Assembly (NCBI RefSeq): GCF_963678635.1
Contig: NC_087069.1
Coordinates: 52,276,938-52,340,937 of the forward strand
Direction of reading: 5' to 3'
Length of the DNA stretch: 64,000 bases
DNA from: Symsagittifera roscoffensis
Lineage: Eukaryota; Xenacoelomorpha; Acoela; Convolutidae
In this document: positions 13,780 to 24,751 of the stretch, piece by piece
Layout of the letters: each line of letters starts with the position of its first letter
Position numbering within the stretch: the first letter of the stretch is position 1
Notes under the pieces: generated by a model
Databases searched by the model: none
What the model was told of the DNA's origin: nothing
Seen by the model: only the letters and a program-made list of their open reading frames with translations
Made by a program: the position numbers and the translations under genes

Positions 13780-14374
13780 TTAAACTACTCGAGGAAAAAA
13801 AATTGACGAAAAAATGTCTTTTGCAACCAAGTTCCTGTTCACACTTTCTTGTTGAACAAACAACTCTCGAAATATAAGGTTTCCTTTTTTGAATTTCATT
13901 CGTCTTTTGCTAAGGTCGATATGTTTAATGCGTTCCAAAACTGACGATAGTCTCACTTTTCTTTTGAGTCCTTCTGAAAAGCTTCTGACTTTACTGGAGC
14001 TTTGAGTCCACGATGTACCAGTAGCTGGAGGAACTGTTGCATATCTCCTTGATGAATTGATGAGATTCGGCTCATCATTGAATGAGTCCTGGCTAATTGC
14101 AGAACCGTTTCTAAATCTGATCAGAGAATGTCTGTTTGGTCCACTAGACGTTTGCAAATTTTGGTCATTTTCGTTCATCTGAGCCGAATTCCTGGCAATA
14201 TTTTCGGATACATTTTGATTGTTTTGATTTGAATTGTTTTGATTTGCTATTGTTTGCGATTTGCAATAATCAATTGTTTTGATTTGCTTAAAAGAGTCGG
14301 AATTGCGAGCTTGGAAAGGTTCGGGCACTAAAATTTTCACAACTTCGCCTGTGACATTTTGATCGTTTGAATGC
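13780..14374 (-). CDS. Host gene, 3' exon of Asn/Ser-rich protein
   Basis: Minus-strand exon that starts at 14,374 after a good acceptor (TTATTATTTTCTTAG) and stays open to a stop at 13,780, about 197 residues. Its first base completes the split codon left by the exon at 15,432-15,622, so the two join in frame. The protein is Asn/Gln/Ser-rich at first (runs such as NQNNSNQNNQN), then has a Ser-rich segment and a basic, helix-prone C-terminal part (KRKVRLSSVLERIKHIDLSKR). No known domain, signal peptide or membrane segment was recognised. The basic tail suggests a nuclear or scaffold protein, as inference only. Confidence 0.6.
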
Positions 14375-14696
14375 CTAAGAAAATAATAAATAAAATGTCA
14401 AATAACAAACACTCTTTTCTCTAGTTGAAGTGTATGGAAAAAGTCGAGCAATATTATTCTTGAACGGTTTTTCTTTAAAAATCTCTATCAAAACAAATGT
14501 GTCTATGCGCACTAACAAAAAATAATTTGATAAAAATTGATTTTTCTACAGACATATAGCGTCATAATATTACAACGGATTTGTAGTACTAGTTTGTTCC
14601 CTCAAAAATGCGGTGGTCCCCAAAAAAAACCAGAGGTTTAGTATGTGGTTAACTCTAAAAGTTAGAAACTTACTAAATGTTCATATGGAAAAATGT

Positions 14697-14768
14697 GCCA
14701 AAACAGTCTAGGGGGTACGAATCCGAGAGCCATCCCCAATGCGTAGGTTCGAATCTCGTTCTGGCATT
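14697..14768 (+). tRNA. tRNA-like sequence or pseudogene
   Basis: About 70 bases whose ends can pair (TGCCAAAAC near 14,697 with GTTCTGGCA near 14,768, one mismatch), with a B-box-like GGTTCGAATCT at tRNA position. The T stem pairs poorly and the D arm is unclear. It lies inside the host intron. It is probably a tRNA pseudogene or the head of a SINE. Confidence 0.35.
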
Positions 14769-15431
14769 TTCTGCTTAGCAAACATCGAAACGTGTTTTGT
14801 AAACTAGTACCGGTGGGTTTTCGGCAATCTGATCAACAAAATGCCGTAGAAAAATCAAACTTTTTATATGGAAAGCAATTCAAATTGCATTAAATTCTAC
14901 ACAAAATCGATTTAAGTTGGTTTTTAGGGCCATTCAAAAATTAATAATTCCCCTATTCTCTATTCTTTTTTTAACATTAAAAATTGATTTTGGCAAAATT
15001 TACCCCTTCAAGAAATCATTTTGCACCTGTTATAGTGATCCATGCCATTTAAGGAGCAAAAATTAACTGAATCAAATATTTTATAGTTTTATATCTAAAT
15101 TCTAAATTCTAAGTTTTATATCTACATTAGATTTAAAAAATGAGATTCCAAAATGTCGAGAAAATTTATATTTAAACTGCATAGAAATATTTCTTAAAAA
15201 AAGTTAGATTAAAACTGATTAAAAACAAATATAAACAAAAAAACATGAGTGTAAACCAATTTAAGTTGAAATTTAAGACCCGAAATTTTATCAATACAAT
15301 TTGAATCTATTTTTTGATGCTGATAACCTTTAGTCAAAGTATAATTAATGCGAATTATGGAATATGGAGAGAGGCTGCGAAAATTGTAATAAGAGCCTTA
15401 CTTTAAAGTGTTTTTTTTTTAAATTACCAAC

Positions 15432-15622
15432 CTGTTCCAGTTTTGATTAGAAGAATTGCCAGAGTTGTTGCTTCTTTCTTCGCTTATTTCACTACTCAAA
15501 TGAAGCGATTCGCCTCTTGAAATGACAATAAAAAAATTGGAACTACGTGCTGATTGGTTGCCCGAGTCGCTTGATGATGACCGAAAATTTTGTTCGAATC
15601 TTGAGACATTCAAACTGTCCAT
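15432..15622 (-). CDS. Host gene, 5' exon of Asn/Ser-rich protein
   Basis: Opens with ATG at 15,622 and reads 63 codons of Ser-rich sequence (RSSSSDSGNQSARSS and similar), ending in a split codon at a donor AG|GTTGGT at 15,432/15,431. The phase matches the acceptor at 14,374 exactly, giving an intron of about 1,057 bp. The frame closes soon after the donor, as expected if splicing is real. The ATG is preceded by AACCTAGA, itself acceptor-like, so further 5' exons are possible. Confidence 0.55.
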
Positions 15623-15649
15623 TCTAGGTTATTATATGATTTTACATTT

Positions 15650-16640
15650 TGCTATGCTTTCCAAAATCAATATATTTTCTTTATTTGGTAGAATATGAGT
15701 TACAAAAGTTTGTCATAATTAGGAGTGGATTTATTTGATTAATCAAAATTGACAATTCAAATAACTTGAAACGTGCAAACAAAATGTCGACAGACCGATC
15801 AAACAAAATACCTACGTCATGAAAGTAATATTAGAATAAAAAAAACCTCAGACGCAAAAATTTTTTCGCTGCCACATCTATTTGACCTTTGAAATGAACA
15901 AATTTAGAAGTGTTTTTTAAATTTTATAAAAATCTCTATCATACCACTGAAATGCCGTAAATTGGCTCCAAAATTCATGAGAAAACCGGGGTATTGTAAT
16001 TCAAACTTGCGGATACTTTTCGTCGCTTACGTTTTTCACAAGAAATGTGTTCTGGCTCAACTATTTGATCACTTTAACAAAAACTAGACAAATAATAGAA
16101 TGCTCTAAAACTTTTCAGCCAATCCGAGTTTTGCCAATTTAATTTCATTGTTTGGTAAAAGGTATGTTACAAAAGTTTTCCACAAATAGCAGTGGGTATA
16201 TTTGATTAATCAGAACCAAAATTCAAACTATTCGAAAGGTGTAATCAAAGTATCGACAGACCGATCAAACAAAATATCTACGTCATAAAAGTATTTCTAC
16301 AAAAAATACAAACACCAGCAGCAAGAAATTTTGCGATGCCACATCTAATGGACCTTAAAATGTCATTAGATTTGGAAAGTTTTGGTAAAACTTTCACAAA
16401 AATCTCCATTAAACCACTGAAAACTCGCTAATTGGCTCAAAATATTATGAAAAATGGTGTTATTCTAAATTTGCGGATAATTTTTGTAAAATTTGTATTC
16501 CTACACAACCATTTGATCAGTTTAATCAAAAATGGCTGTAAATAATATCGGAAAGTGCTAAAAAAATACCATTCGAGCCAAAACTTCGACCGATTTGCAT
16601 GCTGGCGAAAATCGAAAAAAATCAAGATTCTGATTGATCA
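15650..16640. repeat. Tandem pair of about 0.5-kb diverged repeats
   Basis: 15,650-16,130 and 16,131-16,640 share landmarks in the same order: ACAAAAGTTT, ATTTGATTAATCA, GACAGACCGATCAAACAAAAT, CTACGTCAT, TGCCACATCTA, CACTGAAA then TTGGCTC, and TTGATCA with AAC runs. Divergence is moderate. Neither copy has a gene. Confidence 0.65.
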
Positions 16641-17059
16641 CAAAAAATACAGTGATTTTTGAAAACAATTTTTTTACCTTCATACGCAACAAGAAAAGAA
16701 ATGTTTTTTTTTCCCAGCTTTAAGGAAAAATTTAGCTTACTTCAAAGGCTGAAAATTTATTCTTTCACTTGGCTTAAAAAACTGTGAAGTTTTTGTGTTT
16801 TTCAAGGCAGTTTCTGTGTTTTTCATGGCATCTTCGGCTCATTTGGTCCAAACTTCCCGTAGAAACCAAAAAAAGTGCAAAAAAGGTTAAATTATCGTAA
16901 ATCGATTTAATTTGTTTAAAATGATAATAATAATTTCTCTTTAATTAATTGTGGTTTCTACGGTTCGTAGATCTATTGAAGGCTATTCAGCCTATCTGAC
17001 CATAGTCCGTTTCTCATATCCCCCACATTCCAGACTGAGTTATTTTGTAGAGCAAAGCT

Positions 17060-17285
17060 CAATTTTTTGCGAATCATGGCCGTTTTTTGCGTCTAGAACT
17101 TTCACGTGGTACCACTATTGCTGCAGTAATCAGTCAGGCTGTGGTACACCTGAAGCTAGAGGTCAATTGAGAGGTCGGCTTCACACACTATCATTACCAT
17201 GGTAGGGGATCGATTACACGATCTGACGATATCGAAGTGATCGCATTATCACTATGCCAAGTGATTGCCTTACCACTATGTTCTA
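17060..17285 (-). repeat. tRNA-derived SINE-like element (minus strand)
   Basis: On the minus strand there are two successive A-box-like stretches (CATAGTGGTAAGGC near 17,280 and CATAGTGATAATGC near 17,255), then a B-box-like TAATCGATCCC near 17,208, then a body with CCACAGCCTGACTG. The block is more GC-rich than its flanks. The doubled A-box segment suggests a small internal duplication. Ends are approximate. Confidence 0.45.
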
Positions 17286-17289
17286 GAAG

Positions 17290-19640
17290 TTTCGATATAT
17301 AAATAAAGATCATTGAAATCAGAACCAACTTCTGAAAACAGGAAAAGAGCGCCTATTTCATCCCGCGATTAGGTGATGTTTTTTTGATTATTTTTAGGGA
17401 CTATTTCTGAATTGATCATCAAGCTAATTGACTACTAAGTTTCAGCATTTTGATAGGAAACATTGCGATAGTTGTTTTTGCTAAGCTTTTTCTCCATTTG
17501 ACTCATATCAAATTTCTTAAGAATGTGAATTGACATCAGGAAATTTGATTTCATGCTGACTCCATCTTGAATCAGTAGACGATGAACAATTAAAATCATT
17601 AAGTCACTGAAATGATCTCTTCAGCTCGAGTGTTTAAGATTTTTGTAGGCTTGTGTTTAGAAAAAGTTCAATGAATAGTAAGAAAATATGTTTTTTTTGT
17701 CCGTTATCTTTCGACTCACTTGTTAAATTTGATACAGTTTGTTTCTTTTTGCTCATTCACAAAAAAAAATTAGGAGGTTTCTTCATAATCAAAACCGTGA
17801 ATAACCAAACATCAAAAAAGATTCTTGCTTTTTTTCAAATATATCAATAATAAAAAAATGATTTTAGTCATTATTATCAGCTTCAAAAATATTTTATTTT
17901 TGGACAACATTTTTAGAATTTTTAGAGGTAGCTTTTCTTTGAGAAAAAGTGCAAAACAATCAAATTAAAAATGAGCATTTTTGATTTGATAATGTGTTGA
18001 ATCACTTGAAATGTGAAAAAAAAGTTCTCATTGAAGAATCGTTTGAAAACTGGTTACTTAGCCTTGAAATGGTAGCAAAAAATTTTGCGGCGATTATCGA
18101 AAAAAAATTTCTGTTATCCTTATATGCTTTTCCTATTAAGCAGATATGTTCTCGAGTAATTATGTTTCTTTTTTGAGACCTTGCCCTGTATCTTTGATCG
18201 ATAGTTTTTCTGACAGTTCTAACCTCTTTTGCTTGAGTTTTTGACAGAACTAATCCAGATATGGACTTAATTCCGACAAAACTGCATGAATTTTTGTTTT
18301 TCTTCAATAATTTTGAGTTATCTTTGTCTCAGTTTATGACTCGTTTGTGCAAATTCATTTTTAGTTATTCAATTTTGAAAGGTGTTCAGCATATACTTTT
18401 TTTGAGAAATAGATGGTTAATTTGAATTCGATATAAGCAATTTCAAGCGCTTTTTTATTGCTTAGAATAGAATTCGCGAACAGAGAGTTGGAAAAGAGTC
18501 AACGAACGTAAGCAAGAAAGAAAAATTAAGCAAGAGAGTTTTCAAAATCTCAATTTTTGAATAGTTAAGACAAAATAGATCCTTTTGAAAGGCTCTTTGA
18601 ACTTCTGGAAGAGCTTACGAAGGCGCTTTTTTGGTAACGGAATCATTAATAAAAATTTTGTTCCACTGGAAAATCTGAAAATTAAATTCCACTTTCATTA
18701 TTTAATAACGGAGTTTTCTCTTATTTTTTTTTAGAACTTGAATGAGCTGAACTTAAAAACAAATCAGAAATCAAACTGCAAAAAAAAACAAGTTTGGGCC
18801 AGATCAAGTTTACTAGTTGAAAATTAAAAAAAAATCATTGCGACCACAAAAAGTCTAAAATACGTTTATCCACCCTTAAACTTCTAAATTCAATGATATG
18901 CAAGAAAAAATGGTAGGAACGCGTATAAAACGGAGTTTTCACTAAGCCACTTAAAAAGGTTTAGTTGAGTTTTAATGCTAGAAAACTATAAAACTATTCA
19001 CAAAAACGTCGGCCAAAACTATTGATCCCTTGTAGAAAGTTGTCACTTAAATCCAGACTAAGAACGCGTGGTACGGTAAACCAATGAAAAAATTCAAAGT
19101 AATAGAAGCTGAAAATTGTTTGTTTCAAACAGCGAGATGCTAAAATTATCAGGCAGAACATTTAAAAGTTTTCAAATTTTGTGAAATGGACAATTGATGA
19201 AAACAGGGTAGGAAAACAGTTTTTTTTGAAGAATTTAAAATCAGTTAATTTTTAAAAATGAACCATTACGAGAGAAATTTGCATTTTTCGAAATGCACAC
19301 CACTTGGTGCGTGTAAAACTCTGGAAGTCGGATAGAGCAGTATGTAAATTCCAAAATGTAAGAGAAGTCAACTTATCCAATTATCGTGGAATCCAAAAAT
19401 GCATGGTTGTAACCTAAGCTTTGTTGGTAAAAAATAGTAAGATCAAAGAACGTGTGAAAACATCAAAGAATAAAATTTTGGTACTGAAGCTGCTCTATTA
19501 TAAGCAAACTTTCTGCGCTTTCCATCACTTTGGTTTAAAAAATGATTTTTTACTCTGAAAACAATGTTTAACTCAACTGTAACACGGTTTCGTTTGAACC
19601 CATTTTGGGTTTATAACTAAATGTTTTGATTTTAGAAGGA
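17290..19640. other. AT-rich host DNA, nothing recognised
   Basis: No convincing open frame, splice pair or repeat family with a second copy in this window. The short open frames are AT-driven. Confidence 0.5.
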
Positions 19641-19689
19641 TGTTGAAAATTATAAAAAGCCTCGGTTTAGAAAGATATAAATCTTTTTG

Positions 19690-21095
19690 ATGAAAAGTCA
19701 AAACTGAGATAAGGAAATCTGGGAAAGCTGTAATCACCAATTCAATTTCCTGGAAAACTACATCATGTTAAATTCCGAAACAAAAATTTTGCGGCCAACA
19801 AATTGCTTTTCACCTCAAACTTAGTGCAAAAAGACTTCATAACTATGAAAACTTTGATTTGGAAATTATTTAAGATTAGTCAAGAAGTTTTCATGATTTT
19901 TACAACGTTCAATTTTCATGGTGCCAGAATCAGATTTTTTAACTGAACAAAAAATAAATCAATTAAATATTTTCGACAAAGTAAGACAAAAACGCAGAAA
20001 AATTTGTTCTGGTTCCTATAAAAAAGGAGCCAATCTAAATGTTCAACTAAATGTGAAAGGAAACAACAAATAAAAAACTATCAAGTTTCTAGCCATAGCT
20101 ACCCAAAAAATGATTAGCTCTTATGTTTTTCTTCTTTATGGATTTTTGTTCTTAACAAAACTCAAAAACTTGTCATTTGGGTCCAAATTCCTATTTGGCT
20201 AGTTTATTAGGAGATTTTCATCGCCCATTATCGCTCTCAATGTTTGAAAGCTTGGTTGAATTTCAATTTTTTATTGCATACACGAATATGAATTTTTTTA
20301 AATTGAATAGTAGCATACGTTGCTTAAAAACTTTAACTCACAAGTTCATTAAAATTTTTTTTGTATGTTCAGTAAATTTTGTTTCGTCTCAAGTTTTTTT
20401 TTCGTAATTTCCAGCCATGCTTTCATTAAATTTTTTTGTTTTTTTTTCCTTATAATCTCAGGGTGGTTTTGTAAAATAACAGCGGCAACAATCAAATGTA
20501 TCAAAATAAAATTCAAATAATGTGTTTTAAGTTTTAGGAAAATAGAAATCTAATTCTTTTTGTTTTTTTTTGCTTTTTTTATAAAAAAGTTCTTTTTCAT
20601 GACCTTTTTTGTTAACATTTTTTGAATAATGGTTGGATAAACGTGACAAGTAGGGTTAACACCTTCCCCCGTCAATATTTTGATGAAAAGTCAAAACTGA
20701 GATAAGACTTCTGGGAAAGATGTATTTGCCTTTTCATTTTCCTGGAAAACTACATCATTTTTAAATTCCGAAAAAAAAAATTTGCGGCAAAAAATTTGCT
20801 TTTCACCTCAAATTTAGTGCAAAAAGACATCATAACTATGAAAACTTTGATTTAAAATTTTTTAAAGATTAGTCAAGAAGTTCTCATGACTTTATAACGT
20901 TCAATTTTCATGGTGCGAGAATCAGATTTTTCAACTGAACAAAAAAGAAATCAATTAAATATTTTCGACAAAGTAAGACAAAAACGCTTAGATTTTTGTT
21001 CCGGTTCCTATAAAAAAGGAGCCAATTTAAATGTTCAACTAAATGTGTAGGAAACAACAAATAAAAAACTATCAAGTTTCTAGCCATAGTAAGAA
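19690..21095. repeat. Local duplication, unit of about 410 bp
   Basis: 19,690-20,100 and 20,685-21,095 are colinear and close in sequence: TGATGAAAAGTCAAAACTGA, CCTGGAAAACTACATCAT, CACCTCAAA with TTAGTGCAAAAAGAC, TTCAACTAAATGTG and AACTATCAAGTTTCTAGCC. Both copies end at the same point. The first runs on into the unit at 20,098-20,660, and the second is cut off by unrelated sequence. Confidence 0.75.
20098..20660. repeat. Dispersed repeat, unit of about 560 bp (second copy 22,725-23,285)
   Basis: Shares GATTAGCTC, TTCTTCTTTATGGATTTTT, AACTTGTCATTTGGGTCC, GCCCATTATCGCTCTCAATG, TTCCAGCCATGCTTTCATTA and GTGGTTTTGTAAAATAACA in order with 22,725-23,285. Both copies end at a similar place (GTGACAA with TAGGGTT). 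Together with the 410-bp unit this looks like pieces of a longer repeat of about 1 kb. No gene or terminal repeats were seen. Confidence 0.7.
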
Positions 21096-22724
21096 CCATC
21101 TTCACTATTAAAAGATTTGTAGTCAAAAATCTGTAGATTTGTTTTTATAAAAAATGATGAAAAGAAAAGCAAAAAGTTAAGGTTTTGAATTGAATTACAT
21201 TTTGAATTCAGCACAAGAAATTGTGTTTGATTGTAACAACCTTTAGGACGATCATTATGGTCGCAACTACTCATAAGTAGACTGCTGTCGCCAGCTTTCC
21301 AGGTCTAAATTTTTTGCAGACACTATGTATCAGACAAGATGCAAGACTACTAATTTTTTTTTGTTACACTTGAAAATCTGTCATCATGTGTAATTGGATT
21401 AAATTGTGCGGATAGCGTAGTAAATTTCCATCGCTCCACCAGTTGAGAAATACTACGGCAACTCAGAATTGCTCAAATGTCTATCGTGAAAAAAAACATC
21501 AACTGTGGCTCCAAGTACCGACACTTGTGGCTTTTAAAAAGATATTCAATTTTTTTTTCGGAGAAGATTTTTATCTTAAAAGGAGAAAAAATCCATGCTC
21601 CTTTGCCTTGAATAGTTTAAAAGCATATAAAAACTAGTTAGTACTGAAATACTAATAGATCTATATGGATACTTGAGCGATGTTTTAATTGAGCTTACAA
21701 ATTGCTGAATGAAAAAACTGATGCTTTCTGGTGAATATTCGCTCTGAAATCTTTACCCGCGAAAGAGAATGTTTTGAGGTATGATTTAGGTTATTGGAAA
21801 AAATGTAATAAAATCACCCGTGTCGTAGCCCTAACTTGTAAAAATGATACAAAGTCAAAAACCATTAGTTACCACACACGATTTGGGTATCAATGCCAGA
21901 AATGTATCTAGACATCTAATAATATTACCCTGTATAAACTGATCAAGGGAATCTTTTTTTTCGATGCCTGCTTTCCTCTATACAAGTCAAATTTCAAATC
22001 CTAAGGTTTTTTAATTGTTAACGAAAGCTGGTTGCTAAATAAAACTCTTAATATAAAAAAAACCTGTGTAATCATGCAATGCGACGTTGGGATTTTGTTT
22101 TAAAACGTTACCTTTTATTTATGTTACCCTGGACGGGGAAAAAGCTGTATTAGACATTGTAGTTGTTTTTGTTGTAACTTAAAATTGTGAAACAGACATA
22201 AATCGAGTGAAATAGACATAAAAACAGACTGATAGATTATAAACTTGCAAAAACTACAAGTAATTCTGCTGATATTCAACAATTTCTACCATCGCACCAT
22301 TTTGTACGATTAACCTAAAAAAAACAAAAAACGTTCAATCGGCTAACTATTTTTCACAGTATTGCTTTCGAGGCTGGTGATGATTCCTACATTCATTGAA
22401 ACAAACATTTTTCGTTTAGTTTTACTTGATTTTCTTTGGCAAAATTTTCCAAGTATTCTTTGACAGCTTTCATGTTTTTTGATATCTTTGTCCCCGAAGA
22501 ATAACAGTTATCAAAACAGTTCGTTTTTAAACAAAAATTTCAGACCAATGTTTCTATTGATGACTTTTGTTCTCTAGGTATAGCTAAATTTGATGGTTTC
22601 ATCTGTTTTTTAATTATATATATTTTTTTAAAACTCTTTTTAATTCAGCGGACTTCATATGCTCTCGACCTTCTATTAGAAGTTTTCGATTTTATTTTGG
22701 CTCTTCATTAATATTTTTTGTTGT

Positions 22725-23285
22725 GCCCAAAAAACGATTAGCTCCTATGTTTTTCTTCTTTATGGATTTTTTTCTTAACAAAACTCAAAAACTTGTCATT
22801 TGGGTCCAAAATCCTATTTGGCTAGTTTTTTAGGAGATTTTTATCGCCCATTATCGCTCTCAATGTTTGAATTTAGTTGAAATTCAATTTTTTATCGCTA
22901 ACTTGAATATGAGTTTTTATTTATTTGAACAATAGCATACGTTACTAAAAAACTTTAACTCATAATTTCATTCATTTTTTTTGTATGTTCGGTATATTTT
23001 GTTTCGTCTCAAGTTTTTTTTTCGTATTTTCCAGCCATGCTTTCATTAAAACATTTTTTGTTTTTTCTTTATAATCTCCGGGTGGTTTTGTAAAATAACA
23101 TCAGCAACAATCAAATGTATCAAATTAAAGTTCAAATAATGTGTTTCAAGTTTTATGAAAACAAAAATCAAATTCAATTTGATTTTTTTTGCTATATTAT
23201 ATCAAATTCCCTTTAATGACCTTTGTGGTCAAAATTTTTGGACTCATGGTTGGAAAAATGTGACAACTAGGGTTTCTTACGTCCC
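22725..23285. repeat. Dispersed repeat, second copy of 20,098-20,660
   Basis: Same orientation and order of landmarks as 20,098-20,660, with small indels. The sequence on each side differs, which marks the unit ends. The 21,100-22,720 stretch between, and 23,290-24,272 after it, hold nothing I recognise. Confidence 0.7.
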
Positions 23286-24272
23286 AACTTCGGTTTCAAA
23301 TGAATAGCTTCAGAAAATTTTGTCTTTTTTGCGCTCGAATCATGAATATTTTGGAGCTTCAATCAAAATCTACTCAACTCTTTTGCTTGTTTTTTTTTGA
23401 ATTGTTTGAAGTGCTCTTAAAAGATTTTATTCTATGCTATTCATCTTGTTGTCTGCTATTTGAAACTGTAAAAAATTGATTTCTATTAAAGTACGGTGAC
23501 ATTTTTGTCAATAATTCATATTAACTTTTTATCAAGCATATTAGTTTTTTATTATGATTTGTTTTTGGACTCAAAACCTGTCAAAAGTTTTTATACAGTA
23601 GCCACTGTCATTTCTCGGAAATAATATTCCTCAAGTCTTGCTAGACATAACAGACAATAATAAACATAATTGTTTTTTTTTTATTACTTCAAAATGGCTT
23701 TATAATCGGTTAAAACATCAAACTAGAATGTGAGGACAAAAAAGAAACGGACCAGACTCGGACAGACTGCAAAACTTTTCATTAATTATCTGCTAATCTC
23801 AGCAATGGTAGTTTTTTTGATTTTTATCATGATAATGATGTTTATGAATATTAGAAATCTAGAGTGTCGTCAAGTTATTGTTATGATTATCATAGTTATA
23901 TAACTAGAATTATTATTTTCCAGTTCTATCAATATTAATACAAATTATCTACAGGTTTAATATTAAAGAATAAATCAATTAAACGACAAAAATTGATTAG
24001 CTGCTGTCTTTGAAGAATCTGATTTCAGCTAAGAGTAACGCTAAACGACTTTTATCTTACATATTAAATGAAAATTGGAATGCGCTATGGACGCAATGTT
24101 TAACTGAACACAATGGCTAAAAATTGTTAGAAGACAATGTTCAAAAGGCTATCAAGGAATCATTCAGAGCAACCATCAGAGGAAATTGAACTCGATCCAA
24201 CTTCAAGGCTAGACAGTGCGCGTCCAATTTTTCTCCAAAATGTTGCGCTTAAGATTCATTTCAAACTGGAAC

Positions 24273-24278
24273 GAATCA
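24273..24278. repeat. 6-bp target-site duplication GAATCA (left)
   Basis: GAATCA directly precedes the left terminal repeat of the Polinton and is repeated exactly at 41,993-41,998 after the right terminal repeat. A 6-bp duplication is what Polinton integrases make. Confidence 0.93.
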
Positions 24279-24525
24279 AGTAGTAGAAGGGTGAGGTGAT
24301 TTTGGTGAATGGAGACCCCCATGTATTAAGATAGGGAAAAGAGTATCCGGTCTCCAAGCTATGTATTAAGATAGGGAATAGTTTTCCAATGTATTAAGGT
24401 AGGGAATAGGTTTCCTATGTATTAAGATGGTAGGTTTCAGATGGTAAGTTTCAGAAAAGTTTTTGGCGCCCGAATTTTTTGAGCTCGATTTTGCCAATAC
24501 TTGCGTTTCTTAGTCAACTTCTACG
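24279..24525 (+). repeat. Polinton left terminal inverted repeat
   Basis: About 247 bp that match the right end (41,733-41,992) in reverse complement, from AGTAGTAGAAGG to CTTCTACG. Inside lie four copies of ATGTATTAAGATAGGGAA or close variants, starting at 24,321, 24,361, 24,389 and 24,417. A GGAGACC/GGTCTCC pair (24,311 and 24,350) can form a hairpin near the tip. The inner part has TGGTAAGTTTCAG. The 24,526-24,751 stretch to the polymerase stop is AT-rich and holds nothing else. Confidence 0.95.
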
Positions 24526-24751
24526 GTTTAGATGTTTTGATTATTGTTTTATAGGTTTGATTCAACGAGAAAACTATCTAAAGCTATACTGAAACCTAAC
24601 GAAACTTGGAGAAAAAAATCATGTTTTTTGAAGAAAAAAAATTATATTCAAAAGATGAAGTATATAAATCACTGCTTCGTTTAATCATTTAACCACAAAT
24701 TTACAGTTACTTAATCAATACTGAATTGAATGCTATTACACCATCAGTTAT

